Positions 60,634 through 64,000 of a stretch of 64,000 nt of DNA are shown here, one piece after another. The translations under genes were made by a program, and so were the position numbers. Where the stretch lies: NCBI GenBank assembly GCA_018398575.1, contig JAGTXZ010000011.1, positions 1-64,000 on the forward strand. The letters run 5' to 3'. Under the pieces are notes generated by a model that was not told the origin of the DNA, made no database searches, and worked only from the letters and a program-made list of their open reading frames with translations. Every line of letters begins with the position of its first letter. Position 1 is the stretch's first letter. Source of the stretch: Ampelomyces quisqualis (lineage: Eukaryota; Ascomycota; Dothideomycetes; Pleosporales; Phaeosphaeriaceae).

Positions 60634-62820
60634 ACTATATATCTGCGTGTTAATTAATAACATTATGCTAAGATAAGGGCGCGTAAGCTAGTGTACACAA
60701 TTCTAGACCTAGCTATATAGAAAGACACGTAACTTACAAATATAAATTTTACTAAGTTGCAACCCTCTATTATAATCTACTAGTATAATATAACGTGTAA
60801 ACTTTAGTAAGCTTAATATCTAAATACTATAGCCTCTTATAATAAGTCTTTACATACTAGTCTAATAACTGTAGCTCTACTAATTGTAACCTAAGTTAAG
60901 TAGTTTCTGTCTAAGGCGAGATTGCTTTAATATAAAGTCTCTAAACTTACAGGGCACTAATTTATTAGATCTGTATGTATTAGACTAGCAATTTAGGAAC
61001 GTTATTATAAAGTTAAAACTAACCTAATTATCGTCTTAGTAATGTTGCGAGCACAGTCTTTTAGCTAAACTTAATTCTAATTAACCAGGCGCTATTGTCC
61101 TGTTAGACTAGTGTCTTGCTTTAGAATTGCTGCCTAACTAACGCTAGAGCTGTACTTGTTAATGTAATATAACAGTTCTTCTGTTTCTTTCTTTAACTAT
61201 AGTGTCTTAGTATACTAGGGTTAAGGCTTTAGTTTAGGTTGCATAGTTGCACAAAACAAATTAAAATTTAAGAGTAACTATAAAGGTAGTAGGCTACGCC
61301 TTAGTAAAGAAGTTTAGAGCAGTAGAGAAGAAGATTGCACTTAGCAGCGCTCTTGTAACACTGCCTGTTGTATAAGTTAACTTTGTTTAGAGACAGAATC
61401 TAGCTAGACAGACACAGCTGGTACTAGACAAGTAATAGTATAACTATACATCTCTAAACAGGCTAGGTAAGTTGCAGCAGTATCTAGTTTGCGTAAGTGT
61501 AGGTCTACGTACCTTAATTTCTCTATTAGCAGCAAAATGCGTTATAGACTTAGATTTAATAAGGCTTTAGGCTTAACAGGTACGTTTAAGTTAGGGAGGT
61601 CTGCAGCGTGCCTACTAATACTAGCAGGCGTATAGGCACGTTACTTGCCCTTCTAACTATATGTCTATAGATTTACCTAATTCTAACCTAGGCTATAAAT
61701 TATAGAGTTAAACCTAAACTGTTTAATTAAGAATAGGTTAAATAGACCTGCTTTGCGTGCAAGGCGCTGTATAGAACTAGGTGTAGATAGGATATTAAAA
61801 GATAATATTAGTAGAAGACGCGTTAAAATATCTTGCAGGGGCGGGTTATTATTAGGCAACTAAAAGGTTAATTTGCTAGATAGAGACAACTTGCGGTGTT
61901 TTAGGGTAGATAGGGTAAAGTTACATTAATTATGCCAAGAGGCAGGAGAATTTCAATTAATATAGTAGACGTCTGCTCTCTAATTGCTTTTAAAACTGTT
62001 GCCAAATTTAACGTAAACTGCCCTACTTTAGTAGTCCTACTAACTGCGCTTCTGTAGTAACAAGGTATTATAATAAGTATCTGGTGTAGGTGTAGGAAGT
62101 TAGTAGAGATTAGTTGGTAATATATTCAAAGCGTAAGAAGGATAGAAAGAGTTAGTGTGCGCAGCAGGTATACTATTCAATTAAAGTAGAGAGTACATTA
62201 CAAACAAGATTAAAGATAAGGTTTATAGAGTATATAATAGTAACCTAAAGATTATACTAATATAGAACACGCAAGATGCTTATATACATTTAGACGTGTA
62301 TATCTTACTTAAGTATAGGCACTTAAGGGATAATTAATGCAAGCGGGTAAGGTAGTATTAGATAACTCTATAGATAATACGTTGCATAGATTCTAACTGC
62401 TCTAGTTATAACATAAGGCAATCCTCTAATTATGCGTAATGTTACGCTATTAGGCAGGATATACTATACAGGACCTAATCTAGTAGCATATCTTGCAACT
62501 ACTTTAGACGCGCAAATTAAACTATATACTTAAAGGGAATAATACTCTAAGTAAGCCTAGCTTAACAATGTTACTAGATATTAGAATAATATATTAGCAG
62601 GGCGTAGAGTTGCGTAAACATAGCCTAACAAGAAAAGACTTTTTTGGATTAAGCTTCTCTAGCTAGACGTAAAGCGGCATAATTGTTAGGTAAATATAGC
62701 TTAACAAGGAAAGACTTTTTGGATGAAGCCTTAGTATAGAGTAGCTAAACGTCTGCAGCACAATCAGACTCTATTTATAACTCTAGTACTAACCCTAGCT
62801 ATATATGTAAGTGCGTTACT
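60634..62820. other. RIP-mutated region, weak frames only
   Basis: A plus frame at about 61040-61750 reads partly as protein (NARAVLVNVI, RRIGTLLALLTICL) with TAA/TAG stops but is stop-dense. Two near-identical 30-bp stretches (aacaagaaaagacttttttggat and aacaaggaaagactttttggat) occur at 62627 and 62702. No RNA gene seen. Confidence 0.4.
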
Positions 62821-62829
62821 GCACAAATA

Positions 62830-63330
62830 GTTAGGAACATACTTCTCTAGTTTGTCTACTAATACTATTGTGCTATTATGTTGTTAAATTATTTAGCGCC
62901 TTCTACTATAGACTTTGTCCTCTTTAACTGCTGCTCTGTAGCTTTATTACCTAGCTTCTGCTTAAGTTTCGCTTAATTATTAGCAAGGACCTTCTCTAAT
63001 ACTAACTACTTTAGCGTTTTCTTTAGGACATCCTACTTCTTGTTATTGTACTTGCACTAGCGTTAGATAAGGCTCTTAAAGTGCTTACAGATATTATTAG
63101 TCTATTTGTCCTAGTAGATTTCTGCTGTAGGTGTCTAGATAGGTGCACTTAGGTCTACTAGTAGGTTAAGAGAATATACAGTTTGCTTGCAGGTAGGTAT
63201 AGTTTCCTGTAAGAACTTATAGTGTTTCTTTTGTAAACGCAGCTACAACAGGTTGTACGTAGCGTTAACACTAGAACCTCTATATTAGAATACAATTTAG
63301 GCGTAAGCTTTAGTTGTAATTTTCTTAAGC
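62830..63330 (-). pseudogene. RIP-killed gene fragment, Lys-rich
   Basis: A minus frame of about 150 codons with TAA/TAG stops reads YRGSSVNATYNLL, LRLQKKHYKFLQETIPTCKQ, TVYSLNLLVDLSAPI, NNICKHFKSLI, DVLKKTLK, LVLEKVLANN and KLKQKLGNKATEQQLKRTKS. The Lys/Gln-rich helical end resembles a coiled coil, like the tail of pogo or Tc1-like transposases or a nuclear protein. No catalytic motif is visible. Confidence 0.4.
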
Positions 63331-64000
63331 GCTTTACTAGGCGTCAGAAGGCGTTTTAACTAGACGTTAGCTATATTAATGCGTTTCCTAGCGACCTCTT
63401 GTTAGATTTCTGCCTAGCTCTCTAGTGTATTTACGTTTAGGATATAACTCCTGAAAGGACTAATACAAATAATAAAAAACCTACCTAATCTATTATCTAG
63501 ATTGTTGTGCTCTAGGTAGAGTGTACTAGTAGTTACAATTGAAGAGTCTAGACGCAAGATAAGAGCAGCCCTACTAGACAGCGCCTTATCTAAGACTAAA
63601 CTGCAAAACATTAGTAGAGGTTCTATAATAAAATGCGTAGTATAGGAGAGTTGCAAAAGACTTTTAGGGAAAGAGCAGGTTGTACTTATACAACCCTGCA
63701 ATTGTCTATAGTATCTAATATATAGATAGAGTATACCTTATTTAGGCGCGTTGCACCAAAATAATACGTTTAAGTAATTACCTGTGCCTCTATATTAAGT
63801 GTTAGTAGTATTTCTATAATAAGGGATACGTAAGTTACGTACTAGAAATTAGTTCTAGTGCTAGCAGCCTCTATGCTAGCAAGGCATACGCAGGCAGTAC
63901 TTAGTAGACTGTTTATTAACGCTTAGATGTTAGTCTTCTAGACTAGTGTTGTGTCTGCTATATAGATAAGGATCTTAGGAGATAACTCTAGTACTATAGA
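63331..64000. other. Dead sequence at window edge
   Basis: A 95-codon open minus frame (63414-63701) has an ordinary composition and may be the upstream part of the Lys-rich minus fragment in another phase, but no homology is apparent. A less mutated tgaa/ctga patch occurs near 63450-63545. Confidence 0.35.

Overview
This window looks like the end of a chromosome from a filamentous ascomycete fungus. It opens with CCCTAA-type telomere repeats (best run at 49-78). Almost everything after that is a dense set of dead genes and satellites carrying the signature of repeat-induced point mutation (RIP), that is C-to-T changes on both strands. In the roughly 40% GC parts (about 0.1-49.7 and 57.5-64 kb) the trinucleotides TCA/TGA and TCG/CGA are nearly absent and CCA/TGG are scarce, while ACA and GCA survive. 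The mutated context is therefore pyrimidine-C-purine. I see no intact protein gene, tRNA or rRNA. The short open frames are chance gaps between TAA/TAG stops.

Reading through the stops shows that many long frames are still in phase over 0.3-4 kb, with nonsense and missense changes but few indels. Two are firmly recognisable. A nearly complete catalytic subunit of DNA polymerase alpha lies on the minus strand at about 11.9-15.6 kb, with its catalytic residues mutated. A telomere-linked RecQ-type helicase lies on the minus strand at about 42.2-46.1 kb, with its Walker A and DECH motifs mutated. A plus-strand frame at 8.85-11.5 kb, convergent with the polymerase, resembles the fungal DUF6604 family. 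A plus-strand frame at 36.5-38.5 kb has a basic tract and two zinc-finger-like motifs. A dozen other dead frames are unrecognised.

Layout: telomere (0-0.1 kb); dead sequence with one unknown frame (0.1-8.4 kb); hairpin A (8.46 kb); DUF6604-like frame, Pol alpha, unknown frame, 46-bp satellite, unknown frames (8.8-27.1 kb); hairpin B (27.7 kb); unknown frames, the zinc-finger frame and the helicase with a 22-23-bp satellite upstream of it (28-49.3 kb); hairpin C (49.3 kb); a very AT-rich block with a TAA microsatellite, a 295-bp tandem duplication, a 12-bp satellite and a 31-bp satellite (49.7-57.5 kb); then dead frames again to 64 kb. Hairpins A, B and C share arms and a conserved loop. The 12-bp satellite is made of the same unit as the hairpin arms, so the two are probably related.

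Interpretation (inference): this is a subtelomere built from repeated, formerly mobile or duplicated modules silenced by RIP. The most unusual cargo is the captured replicative polymerase, which sits in the same subtelomere as a helicase family known from chromosome ends. Coordinates of dead genes are approximate because no start, splice site or stop can be trusted.
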